Shown piece by piece: positions 1-6,185 of a stretch of 6,185 nt of DNA. The DNA is taken from NCBI GenBank assembly GCA_012270695.1, contig JAAXHV010000255.1, positions 1 to 6,185 on the forward strand, written 5' to 3'. A program made the translations under genes and the position numbers. The first letter of the stretch is position 1. Every line of letters begins with the position of its first letter. Under the pieces are notes generated by a model, which was given only the letters and a program-made list of their open reading frames with translations, was not told where the DNA came from and ran no database searches. This stretch comes from Gammaproteobacteria bacterium (GTDB taxonomy: Bacteria; Pseudomonadota; Gammaproteobacteria; Eutrophobiales; Eutrophobiaceae).

Positions 1-1305
1 GGCGGGCTTTTCCTGGATAAGGACGCGCTCATACAGGTGGTTGAACGGGTGCAGGCGCATGACTTTTACCGTAAGGATCACAAGGTTATCTATAATGCCA
101 TCCAGGCTTTGGACGTTGATGGAAAGCCGTTTGACCTGGTGACCGTTGCCGAGTGGTTGGAATCCCACCGGCAACTGGATGAAGCCGGTGGTTTGTCTTA
201 CCTGGCGGCGCTGGCCGAGAATACCCCCAGCGTCAGCAACGTGGGTGTTTATGCGGACATCGTACGTAAACGCTCCGTGCTCAGACAACTGATATCGGCC
301 ACGGTAAAAATCAGTGAGCGGGTTTTTAACCCCGGAGGGCTCAGCAGCGAACAGGTCCTGGATTTTGCCGAACAGACCGTATTTGAAATTGCCGAGCAGG
401 AAAACAGGGGAAGACGTGTATACAAGAACATTAAAGACCTGCTGGTCGGCGCCCTCGACCGGGTGGATGAACTCTACCGCAAAAAAACGCCTGTCACCGG
501 TATCGCTACCGGCTTTGACGACTTCGATGAACGCACTGCGGGGTTGCAGAAGTCTGACCTGATCATCGTTGCCGGGAGACCTTCCATGGGCAAAACGGCA
601 TTTGCCGCCAACGTAGCTGAACACGCTGTCATAAAGGAACAACTGTCCGTCGCCGTCTTCAGTATGGAGATGCCTGGCGAACAATTGGCAATGCGCATGA
701 TGTCGTCATTGGGCCGGGTGGACCAGCACAGGGTTCGTACCGGAAAACTGCATGATGAGGACTGGCCGCGCCTCACCTCCGCAGTTACACTGTTAAAGGA
801 CAAAAACCTGTTTATAGATGACACCCCGGCTTTGACCCCGGCGGAATTGCGGGCGAGATGCCGGCGTATTGCCAGGGAACACCGTCTCGACCTGATCATT
901 ATAGATTACCTGCAACTGATGCAGATTCCGGGCACCCAGGAGAACCGGGCCACGGAGATATCCGAGATCTCACGCTCCTTGAAAGCCATGTCCAGGGAGC
1001 TCGAAGTACCCGTCATCGCCTTGTCCCAGTTGAACCGCAGTCTGGAACAACGCCCCAACAAACGCCCGGTCATGTCAGATTTGCGTGAATCCGGCGCCAT
1101 CGAACAGGACGCCGACGTCATCGTGTTTATCTACCGGGATGAAGTCTATAACGAAGACACTGCGGACAAGGGCATGGCTGAGATTATTATCGGCAAACAG
1201 CGCAACGGTCCCATCGGCACCGTGAAACTGGCATTTCTCGGACAATACACCCGGTTCGAAAACTACATCGAAGAACCATCATATATGCCGGGCAGAGGTG
1301 AATGA
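1..1305 (+). CDS. dnaB: Replicative DNA helicase DnaB, 5'-truncated by the window edge
   Basis: DnaB is the hexameric ATP-driven helicase that unwinds the chromosome at the replication fork and works with primase DnaG. The reading frame is open from base 1 and its first residues (GGLFLDKDAL) already match the N-terminal domain, corresponding roughly to E. coli residue 39. About 38 N-terminal residues and the true start therefore lie outside the window, and the GTG at 37 is not the start. The 434 codons seen include the N-terminal helical domain (about residues 1-110), a linker, and the RecA-like motor domain. Walker A GRPSMGKT is at 574-597 (Lys198 of the visible part), and the Walker B segment LIIIDYLQL has its Asp at 904-906. 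Conserved blocks SQLNRSLEQR, SDLRESG and GKQRNGPIGT follow. The length fits the family (471 in E. coli) and no intein interrupts it. The stop codon overlaps the alr start (ATGA), so the two are probably co-transcribed, as the dnaB-alr adjacency in E. coli also suggests. Confidence 0.97.
   Translation, partial: GGLFLDKDALIQVVERVQAHDFYRKDHKVIYNAIQALDVDGKPFDLVTVAEWLESHRQLDEAGGLSYLAALAENTPSVSNVGVYADIVRKRSVLRQLISATVKISERVFNPGGLSSEQVLDFAEQTVFEIAEQENRGRRVYKNIKDLLVGALDRVDELYRKKTPVTGIATGFDDFDERTAGLQKSDLIIVAGRPSMGKTAFAANVAEHAVIKEQLSVAVFSMEMPGEQLAMRMMSSLGRVDQHRVRTGKLHDEDWPRLTSAVTLLKDKNLFIDDTPALTPAELRARCRRIAREHRLDLIIIDYLQLMQIPGTQENRATEISEISRSLKAMSRELEVPVIALSQLNRSLEQRPNKRPVMSDLRESGAIEQDADVIVFIYRDEVYNEDTADKGMAEIIIGKQRNGPIGTVKLAFLGQYTRFENYIEEPSYMPGRGE
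1294..1301 (+). promoter_or_regulatory. Ribosome binding site of alr inside dnaB
   Basis: AGAGGTGA lies directly before the alr ATG at 1302 and within the last codons of dnaB. The AGAGG core is only three bases from the start, closer than usual. Reinitiation by ribosomes ending dnaB at the ATGA overlap is therefore likely to help. The pairing with the 16S tail is visible; the coupling is inference. Confidence 0.45.
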
Positions 1306-2390
1306 CCCGGCCCGCCAGGGTAATCATTGACCTTGATGCGTTACGTCATAATTTGTCAAGGGTCAGAAATTACGCTCCTGACAGCAAAATCATGGCTATC
1401 GTCAAGGCGGATGCTTATGGGCACGGTATTACCCGGGTAGCCCGGGCGCTGGCAGACGCCCACGGCTTTGGAGTTGCCTGCCTGGAAGAGGCACGGCAGC
1501 TGAGGGAGGCTGGAGTCGATAAGCAAATCCTTTTGCTTGAAGGACCTTACAGCGTTGAAGAAATGGACGATATCCAGCGCTACCGACTTGATATGGTTAT
1601 ACATCACTGGTTTCAAGTCAGCTTGCTGGATAGCGCGGCCATCACTACTCCCGTCCATGTCTGGTTGAAAATTGACAGCGGCATGCACCGCCTTGGCTTT
1701 GCTCCGTCAGAAGTCGGCAAGGTCTGGAGGTGCTTACGCAAACACCAGGGCGTAGCCGATAATATCCGTTTCATCACCCACCTGGCTTGTGCGAATGAAC
1801 GCGAGAACGCCATGACCAGGCAGCAGGCTGAAGTTTTTTATAAGGTGACAGAACCATATCGAGCAGAAAAATCCCTGGCTAATTCGGCAGCGGTGATCGC
1901 CTGGCAGAAATACTGTCTGGACTGGGTCAGGCCCGGTCTGATGCTGTACGGGGTATCGCCCATCGACGGACAAACCGGGGCCATGTTTGACTTGAAGCCG
2001 GTGATGTCGCTGGAGTCTGCCCTTATTTCGGTAAAACACCTGAACCGCGGCGACACTGTCGGTTATGGGGCAAGCTGGCGCTGCCCGGAAGACATGCCGG
2101 TAGGTGTTGTTGCCGCAGGCTACGGTGACGGCTACCCGCGTCATGCAAGAAGCGGAACGCCGATACTGGTCAGGGGAAAACCGTGCGCGCTGATCGGTAA
2201 GCCATCCATGGATATGCTCACAGTTGACCTGCGCGGCTGCCCGGAAGCCCGCACAGGTGACCCCGTGTTGTTGTGGGGCGGGAAACTGCCCATAGAAACG
2301 ACCGCGGCCCACGCGGATACGATCCCCTATGAATTATTATGCGGGGTGCACAAACGCCTGGAAATTATCGAGCATGGCCAACAAGGTTAA
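1302..2390 (+). CDS. alr: Alanine racemase, biosynthetic (PLP-dependent)
   Basis: This cytoplasmic enzyme interconverts L- and D-alanine and supplies D-alanine for peptidoglycan. The protein has 362 residues, close to the 359 of E. coli Alr. The N-terminal barrel carries the PLP-binding lysine in IVKADAYGHG (Lys35). The conserved GMHRLGF segment holds Arg130, the residue equivalent to the cofactor-tuning arginine of the family. The second catalytic base is Tyr255 in VGYGASW, followed by VAAGYGDGYPR and the C-terminal PSMDMLTVDL segment. All catalytic residues I can check are present. The ATG at 1302 overlaps the dnaB stop by four bases and is preceded by a purine-rich AGAGG at 1294-1298. The short spacing to the ATG suggests translational coupling to dnaB. 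The catabolic paralogue DadX is an alternative name, but the dnaB context favours Alr. Confidence 0.96.
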   Translation: MTRPARVIIDLDALRHNLSRVRNYAPDSKIMAIVKADAYGHGITRVARALADAHGFGVACLEEARQLREAGVDKQILLLEGPYSVEEMDDIQRYRLDMVIHHWFQVSLLDSAAITTPVHVWLKIDSGMHRLGFAPSEVGKVWRCLRKHQGVADNIRFITHLACANERENAMTRQQAEVFYKVTEPYRAEKSLANSAAVIAWQKYCLDWVRPGLMLYGVSPIDGQTGAMFDLKPVMSLESALISVKHLNRGDTVGYGASWRCPEDMPVGVVAAGYGDGYPRHARSGTPILVRGKPCALIGKPSMDMLTVDLRGCPEARTGDPVLLWGGKLPIETTAAHADTIPYELLCGVHKRLEIIEHGQQG

Positions 2391-3756
2391 GATTCGATAT
2401 CAATGCAACGAATGCGGGGCAGTCGCACCCAAGTGGACCGGGCAATGCGCGGATTGTGCCGCCTGGAATACATTGACCGAGATTTCAGTCGAAGACAAAC
2501 CCCCGATCAGCGAGCGGTTTCAACCCCATGCCGCCGGTGCGGCGGTAATCCGCAAACTGGACGAAGTGGACCTGGTGAAACAACCGCGCACGTCAACAGG
2601 GTCGGCAGAATTTGATCGTTCCCTGGGCGGCGGTCTGGTCGGCGGTTCCGTGGTGCTGCTGGGCGGCGACCCGGGAATAGGCAAATCCACCCTGCTGCTC
2701 CAGGTGCTCTCGGCGTTGGCCGAGCACGACGGAACCAATACTTTATACATCAGCGCCGAAGAATCCATCGAACAGATCAGCCTGCGGGCGGCCAGGCTCG
2801 GATTGCCGGCAGACGGCTTGTACGTCCTGGCTGAAAACCAGTTGGAGAATATCTTTGCTGCTGCCAGCCAACATACGCCCAAGGTGCTCGTAGTCGATTC
2901 CATCCAGACGGTATTTTCCGAGGCGCTGCAATCTGCGCCCGGCGCGGTTGCCCAGGTGCGCGAATGCGCAGCCAGACTGGTGCGCTTCGCCAAACAGACG
3001 CAAACGACGGTTTTCCTTGTAGGGCATGTGACCAAGGAAGGCGCCCTGGCAGGCCCGCGGGTGCTGGAACACGTAGTTGATACGGTCTTATATTTCGAGG
3101 GGGACAATAACAGCCGCTACAGGATAATCCGTTCTGTCAAGAACCGTTATGGCGCGGTCAACGAGCTTGGCATATTTGCCATGACCGATAAAGGTCTGCG
3201 CGAGGTCAATAACCCGTCTGCCATTTTCCTGACAACCCATGACAAGCCGGCGCCGGGTACTGCCATCCTTGTTACCCGCGAGGGAAGCCGGCCCTTGCTG
3301 GTGGAAGTCCAGGCCCTTGTGGATCCATCCCATGGCCATCAGACGCGCCGGGTAACCGTGGGCCTGGAGCAAAACCGTTTATCCATGCTGCTGGCAGTGC
3401 TGCACAGGCACGCGGGCATTGTTACCTACGACCAGGACGTCTTCGTCAACGTCGTCGGCGGCATCAGGCTCACAGAGACCGCTGCTGACCTGGCCATCCT
3501 CATGGCGATAATGTCGAGCCTGCGCGACCGTCCCCTGCCAAGCGACCTGATTATCTTCGGGGAGGTCGGCCTGACGGGCGAAATAAGACCGGTGCAGGAG
3601 GGCCAGGAAAGATTAAAAGAAGCAAAAAAACACGGATTTACCAAAGCCGTCATAGCCGCTGCCAATGCGCCGAGAAAAAATCCGGGCCCTCTTGAGATAT
3701 TCCCCGTCACGAAACTAAGCCAGGCTATCGAAGTGCTCAAAAATCTGGTTTCCTGA
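2374..3756 (+). CDS. radA: DNA recombination and repair protein RadA (Sms)
   Basis: RadA is a hexameric DnaB-like/RecA-like ATPase that promotes branch migration and processing of recombination intermediates. From the ATG at 2374 the protein is 460 residues, the same length as E. coli RadA, and begins MANKVKIRYQC. An upstream in-frame ATG at 2329 would add 15 residues (beginning MNYYAGC) that do not resemble the family, so I prefer 2374. The N-terminal zinc finger has CNEC (Cys11, Cys14) and CADC (Cys25, Cys28). Walker A GDPGIGKS has Lys104, and Walker B VLVVDSIQ has Asp175. The RadA signature KNRYG is at residues 256-260; it is KNRFG in E. coli, so Tyr replaces Phe here. The C-terminal Lon-protease-like domain (about 290-460) includes LEQNRLSMLLAVLHRH, QDVFVNVVGG and FGEVGLTGEIRPV. 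The start overlaps the 3' end of alr by 17 bases, and no strong Shine-Dalgarno precedes it. It is therefore probably the last gene of a dnaB-alr-radA transcript. Confidence 0.95.
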   Translation: MANKVKIRYQCNECGAVAPKWTGQCADCAAWNTLTEISVEDKPPISERFQPHAAGAAVIRKLDEVDLVKQPRTSTGSAEFDRSLGGGLVGGSVVLLGGDPGIGKSTLLLQVLSALAEHDGTNTLYISAEESIEQISLRAARLGLPADGLYVLAENQLENIFAAASQHTPKVLVVDSIQTVFSEALQSAPGAVAQVRECAARLVRFAKQTQTTVFLVGHVTKEGALAGPRVLEHVVDTVLYFEGDNNSRYRIIRSVKNRYGAVNELGIFAMTDKGLREVNNPSAIFLTTHDKPAPGTAILVTREGSRPLLVEVQALVDPSHGHQTRRVTVGLEQNRLSMLLAVLHRHAGIVTYDQDVFVNVVGGIRLTETAADLAILMAIMSSLRDRPLPSDLIIFGEVGLTGEIRPVQEGQERLKEAKKHGFTKAVIAAANAPRKNPGPLEIFPVTKLSQAIEVLKNLVS

Positions 3757-3763
3757 CGATTTG

Positions 3764-5164
3764 TCATTGCGTCGACTGGTGAGAAGTCGGGGTAGACTGG
3801 TTTTCTATCTCGGTTGTTAATCCTTGCGCCATGCGGATTTCTGCGTCGGACAACTCTTGCAACAAGGCGTCACGCCGGTAAATATCCATGCGGTTGCCGT
3901 CCTCTGCCAGCAAGCTGTACCAGGCCAGGGCCAGGGGCTTGTTTTGTGCGATATCTCCCTCACCATTCAGATATATTCTTGCCAGGCTGCGCTGGGCGGT
4001 AGCATGGCCCTGTCGAGCTGATTTTTCATACCATTCAACGGCTTTAGCCAAATTTTTTCCTGTTCCATCACCGTTGGCATAAGCAACGCCCAGGCGATAC
4101 TGGGCCGGCGCATAACCCTGTTCGGCCGACCTGGTAAAATGTTCAAAGGCTTTTGTATCATCCTGTTCAAGGGTATCGCCCAAGGCATAGGCCATACCCA
4201 GTTCGTAGTTGGACACGGCGCTCGAACCTCCAAGAGGGGCAGGGGGCCGCGCACCAGTCTCGCCTGTCGATGCTGCCGAACCTGGCTCATCCCCGCCTGT
4301 TGCCGCCGGCGTCACGTCACCAGGAGTTTTTTCGTCCTCCTTGCCATCCCTGTTAAACAAACGAGAAAAAAATCCCTTGGTTTTGGAGGTGGATGAACCG
4401 CTGGCGTCATCGGTCTTGACAGAAGCAATATCCGGATTGCTGCGTTTGGCCGGGGCTTGGGCTTCGGATACAACCGCCTGCCCGGCAGGGTCCTCTGCCG
4501 GGCTGTCAGGCGACGCCCTGGTTTTATCGTCTCCGCCAAACCAACGTGTGAAAAAACCGCTCTCTTCTGTCTTTCCTTTTGCCGCGGTTTTATCTTTGAC
4601 CTTGAGCGGTGGCAGGGAGGCAGCTTCCTGTTCCAACTCTTTCCGGGTCTTTGCCGTGCTGATACGCTTCAGGTTTGTGAGGTTGCTCCTGGCATCGGCA
4701 TGGCCTTGCTGCGCCGCTTTTTCGAACCAGTGTGCCGCTTCCGTGTCGCTCTGCCTGACACCTTCTCCCATCAGGTACATATTGCCGAGGCGATATTGGG
4801 CCTCAGCGTATCCCTGTTGCGCAGCGCGTTCATACCAGCGCGACGCTCGCAGCGCATCCTTGTCAATACCTGCGCCGCGGTGATATAGCGCGCCCAGTTC
4901 ATACTGGGCAAGCGCATTGTCCTGCGAGGCAAGCGAATAAAACAAATCATAGGCGACATCGTACTCCTGGTTTTGCAATGCAGAGTAAGCCGCATTGGTG
5001 GTCTCGGAGGTGGCGTCGGTTTGCTCGGGCTCTATGGCGGCGCCGGTTTGATCGGGTTCCATGATCTCATTATCACCGTCCTCGGCTCCGCTGGCAGTGC
5101 CGCCTGTAAGAGCCAGGCAAACGAGAAAACTGGCGAAACGGGAATATCGGATCACGGATGACAT
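3764..5164 (-). CDS. Exported Sel1-repeat (TPR-like) protein with a disordered linker
   Basis: This predicted 466-residue protein has no gene name that I recognise. The N-terminus looks like a Sec signal peptide: Arg6 and Arg9, a hydrophobic core at about residues 10-20, then small residues ending GGTASGA before acidic sequence, with cleavage likely near residue 26 or 27. Cys16 follows F-L-V and is a poor lipobox, so a lipoprotein is less likely. Two Sel1 repeats occupy about residues 84-155, with a possible degenerate helix pair before them. A polar, Pro/Gly/Ser/Asp-rich linker follows (about 156-315). Three more Sel1 repeats, the last degenerate, occupy about 316-424, followed by a helical tail ending in Ser/Thr/Gln-rich sequence. 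Sel1 repeats form alpha-alpha superhelices that serve as protein-binding scaffolds; a periplasmic or envelope adaptor role is inference. No enzymatic domain is visible. The ATG at 5164 is the only good start; an out-of-frame ATG lies at 5168. It converges on radA and diverges from dinB. Confidence 0.85.
   Translation of the reverse strand: MSSVIRYSRFASFLVCLALTGGTASGAEDGDNEIMEPDQTGAAIEPEQTDATSETTNAAYSALQNQEYDVAYDLFYSLASQDNALAQYELGALYHRGAGIDKDALRASRWYERAAQQGYAEAQYRLGNMYLMGEGVRQSDTEAAHWFEKAAQQGHADARSNLTNLKRISTAKTRKELEQEAASLPPLKVKDKTAAKGKTEESGFFTRWFGGDDKTRASPDSPAEDPAGQAVVSEAQAPAKRSNPDIASVKTDDASGSSTSKTKGFFSRLFNRDGKEDEKTPGDVTPAATGGDEPGSAASTGETGARPPAPLGGSSAVSNYELGMAYALGDTLEQDDTKAFEHFTRSAEQGYAPAQYRLGVAYANGDGTGKNLAKAVEWYEKSARQGHATAQRSLARIYLNGEGDIAQNKPLALAWYSLLAEDGNRMDIYRRDALLQELSDAEIRMAQGLTTEIENQSTPTSHQSTQ
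3893..4219 (-). repeat. C-terminal block of three Sel1 repeats
   Basis: Protein residues about 316-424 contain three further repeats, beginning SNYELGMAYALG, AQYRLGVAYANG and AQRSLARIYLNG. Each has the second-helix pattern near [FW]-[HY] followed by [AS]-x-[QD]-G. The first has lost the G-x-G turn (ALGDTLEQDD) and the third carries an insertion and ends in LLAEDGN, as terminal Sel1 repeats often do. The block is separated from the N-terminal pair by about 160 linker residues. Confidence 0.8.
4355..4558 (-). other. Two GFF-x-R-x-F motifs in the Sel1 protein linker
   Basis: GFFTRWF lies at protein residues 203-209 (DNA 4538-4558) and GFFSRLF at residues 264-270 (DNA 4355-4375). Each is preceded by Lys/Ser/Thr-rich sequence and followed by a charged Gly/Asp/Lys stretch (GGDDK and NRDGK). 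The intervening roughly 54 residues are polar and proline/alanine-rich. The repeated spacing of aromatics around an arginine suggests short amphipathic helices or docking motifs. No function is assigned here. The motif duplication is seen directly; any role is inference. Confidence 0.6.
4700..4915 (-). repeat. N-terminal block of two Sel1 repeats
   Basis: The translated minus strand gives two tandem repeats of 36 residues (protein residues 84-119 and 120-155). They share the pattern A-x-A-Q-Y-x-L-G-x-x-Y, a G-x-G turn, then W-[YF]-E-[RK]-A-A-Q-Q-G. This is the canonical Sel1 consensus. The two copies are alike at protein level but not as a long DNA repeat. Confidence 0.85.
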
Positions 5165-5186
5165 ACATCCACTATTTTACTATGCT
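5158..5186 (+). promoter_or_regulatory. Candidate sigma-70 promoter for dinB
   Basis: ATGACA at 5158-5163 matches the -35 consensus at five of six bases. A 17-base spacer and TATGCT at 5181-5186 (four of six to TATAAT) follow. Transcription would begin near 5193, about 20 bases before the dinB start at 5214. The -35 overlaps the first codons of the divergent Sel1 gene. It was found by eye in AT-rich sequence, so chance matches are possible. Confidence 0.3.
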
Positions 5187-5213
5187 GCACATTGTAATCA
5201 AAAACTCCGTAAA
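5165..5213. promoter_or_regulatory. Divergent intergenic region between the Sel1 gene and dinB
   Basis: These 49 AT-rich bases are the only non-coding stretch of any size in the window and should hold the control elements for two outward-facing genes. No hairpin, riboswitch or strong Shine-Dalgarno is visible. Promoter-like hexamers can be found on both strands and are listed separately. Both transcripts must have short leaders. Confidence 0.6.
5174..5201 (-). promoter_or_regulatory. Candidate sigma-70 promoter for the Sel1 gene
   Basis: On the minus strand, TTGATT (5201-5196) is followed by a 16-base spacer and TAAAAT (5179-5174, five of six to the -10 consensus). The start of transcription would be only a few bases before the ATG at 5164, giving an almost leaderless message. 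TACAAT at 5196-5191 is an alternative -10 with a longer leader but no good -35. Either is weak support. Confidence 0.2.
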
Positions 5214-5222
5214 ATGACACAG
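5207..5222. promoter_or_regulatory. Degenerate LexA-box-like palindrome at the dinB start
   Basis: CCGT, eight bases, then ACAG overlaps the dinB start codon at 5214. The enterobacterial and general gammaproteobacterial LexA operator is CTGT-N8-ACAG, so one half-site is perfect and the other differs at one base. E. coli dinB is under LexA control, which makes the location sensible. The central eight bases are A-rich but not the alternating AT typical of strong boxes. This is a weak candidate. Confidence 0.2.
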
Positions 5223-6185
5223 CCCCTTATGGATAATCGCAAGATCATTCATATAGATATGGATGCTTTTTATGCCTCGGTCGAACAGCGGGATCAGCCT
5301 GTGTACCGGGGTAAGCCGGTGATTGTCGGAGGCGCTCCGCAGCGGCGGGGGGTTGTGGCTGCATGCAGTTACGAGGCCAGAAAATTCGGGATCCATTCCG
5401 CCATGCCTTCAGCCAGGGCGGCAAAGCTGTGTCCCCATGCTATTTTTATCAAGCCGAGATTTGATGTATACCGCCGTATCTCCGAGCAGATAAGGACTAT
5501 TTTACTGGGATATACCGAACTGGTAGAGCCCCTGTCACTGGATGAGGCCTACCTCGACGTCAGCGACAGTGATTTATTCCAGGGTTCCGCGACGCGTATC
5601 GCCCAAGCGCTGAAAACGGAAATCAAGGATGCAACGGGTCTGACCGCGTCGGCCGGAGTATCCTATAACAAATTCCTGGCCAAGATGGCTTCAGATATGG
5701 ATAAGCCCGACGGCCTGTACGTGGTGACCCCTGACGCTGGCGAAGCTTTCATCGAGGGCCTGCCCATAGGTCGGTTTTTTGGGGTCGGCAAGGCAACAGA
5801 GGCCAGGATGAAGGCGCTGAATATCACCACCGGCGCAGATCTCAAGTTGCTCAGTCTGGAGCAGCTACGCCGGCACTTCGGAAAAACAGGCGATTTTTTT
5901 TACCATATCGCCAGGGGCATAGACAGGCGTCCGGTAAGCAACCGGCGAGAACGCAAGTCCATCAGCAGTGAGACAACGTTCATGCAAGACGTGAGCGACG
6001 TGGGGGCGATGCTCAGGAGTCTGGAGATGCTTGCAGATGACACCATGCATACCCTGACAGAAAAACAGTTATCAGCCAGGAAACTCACCATCAAGGTCAA
6101 ATATGCAGATTTTCAACAGGTAACGCGTAGTAAAACCCTCCCGGAACCATTTGTCTCGACTGTCTCCGTTGCACCGGTGCTGGCT
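5214..6185 (+). CDS. dinB: DNA polymerase IV (Y-family, DinB), 3'-truncated by the window edge
   Basis: DinB is the error-prone Y-family polymerase that bypasses damaged template bases. The frame runs from ATG 5214 to the end of the window without a stop, giving 324 codons. About 30-40 C-terminal residues, which normally include the beta-clamp binding motif, are outside. The palm motif IIHIDMDAFYASVE has metal-binding Asp15 and the steric-gate position as Tyr20 (Phe13 in E. coli). SYEARKFGIHSAMP is the fingers region, and PLSLDEAYLDV supplies the catalytic Asp110-Glu111. SAGVSYNKFLAKMASDMDKP is the family signature, the helix-hairpin-helix lies at GVGK (190-193), and the little-finger domain opens at about residue 245 (KSISSETTF). 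A second in-frame ATG at 5229 would give MDNRKIIHID. Neither start has a clear Shine-Dalgarno, so the choice is uncertain. No frameshift or missing catalytic residue is visible. Confidence 0.95.
   Translation, partial: MTQPLMDNRKIIHIDMDAFYASVEQRDQPVYRGKPVIVGGAPQRRGVVAACSYEARKFGIHSAMPSARAAKLCPHAIFIKPRFDVYRRISEQIRTILLGYTELVEPLSLDEAYLDVSDSDLFQGSATRIAQALKTEIKDATGLTASAGVSYNKFLAKMASDMDKPDGLYVVTPDAGEAFIEGLPIGRFFGVGKATEARMKALNITTGADLKLLSLEQLRRHFGKTGDFFYHIARGIDRRPVSNRRERKSISSETTFMQDVSDVGAMLRSLEMLADDTMHTLTEKQLSARKLTIKVKYADFQQVTRSKTLPEPFVSTVSVAPVLA

Noticed and set aside
37..39. GTG as the dnaB start codon.
   Set aside because: The frame is open to base 1 and the upstream residues match the DnaB N-terminal domain, so the gene starts outside the window.
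1734..2312. Minus-strand open frame of 192 codons inside alr.
   Set aside because: It lies opposite intact alr coding sequence containing the catalytic tyrosine and has no recognisable domain.
2520..3107. Minus-strand open frame of 195 codons inside radA.
   Set aside because: radA is fully conserved on the plus strand here, and the antisense translation is Ser/Arg/Cys-rich with no recognisable motif.
3772..3801. Direct repeat of GACTGGT just after the radA stop, considered as a regulatory or attachment repeat.
   Set aside because: It falls in the 3' end of the Sel1 gene and encodes its Ser/Thr/Gln-rich tail (STPTSHQSTQ). The copies are short and explained by that composition.
4209..4883. 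Long plus-strand open frame (224 codons) opposite the Sel1 gene, plus several smaller ones nearby.
   Set aside because: The translation is low-complexity, rich in Ser, Ala, Pro, Arg and Cys, with no domain. It mirrors the biased codon composition of the linker and repeats on the real strand, so it is an antisense shadow.
5105..5130. Lipobox at Cys16 of the Sel1 protein.
   Set aside because: The residue before the cysteine is Val, where Gly, Ala or Ser is expected, and the hydrophobic stretch continues past it to a better signal peptidase I site.
5894..5901. Run of eight T in dinB as a possible slippage or phase-variation tract.
   Set aside because: It encodes the ordinary D-F-F-Y segment in the expected frame, and a single eight-base run is not convincing evidence for programmed slippage.

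Overview
The window looks like an ordinary chromosomal housekeeping segment from a gammaproteobacterium. It is moderately GC-rich and densely coded. The order dnaB-alr, with all proteins closest in my memory to gammaproteobacterial versions, supports that assignment. I cannot name a genus from the sequence alone. I see no rRNA, tRNA, CRISPR array, insertion sequence, prophage gene or attachment site.

Layout: positions 1-3756 hold a tight plus-strand block. It consists of dnaB (replicative helicase, 5' end cut off by the window edge), alr (alanine racemase) and radA (DNA recombination and repair ATPase). dnaB and alr overlap by an ATGA. The preferred radA start lies inside the end of alr, with a 17-base overlap. 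Only 7 bases after radA, a minus-strand gene (3764-5164) arrives from the other direction. It encodes an exported Sel1-repeat protein with an unusual central low-complexity linker. A 49-base divergent gap separates its start from dinB (plus strand, from 5214), which encodes DNA polymerase IV and runs off the right edge of the window.

Functionally, three of the five genes act on DNA: fork unwinding (DnaB), branch migration during recombination (RadA) and translesion synthesis (DinB). Alr supplies D-alanine for peptidoglycan, and the Sel1 protein probably works in the periplasm or envelope. The co-directional overlapping genes suggest one transcript for dnaB-alr-radA. The Sel1 gene and dinB are each probably transcribed separately, outward from the short divergent gap.

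I did not find a new biological system here. The least explained element is the Sel1 protein, in which two near-identical aromatic/basic GFF-x-R-x-F motifs sit in a disordered-looking linker between two blocks of Sel1 repeats. The dinB/Sel1 divergent control region, with a weak LexA-like palindrome at the dinB start, is the other place worth a look.
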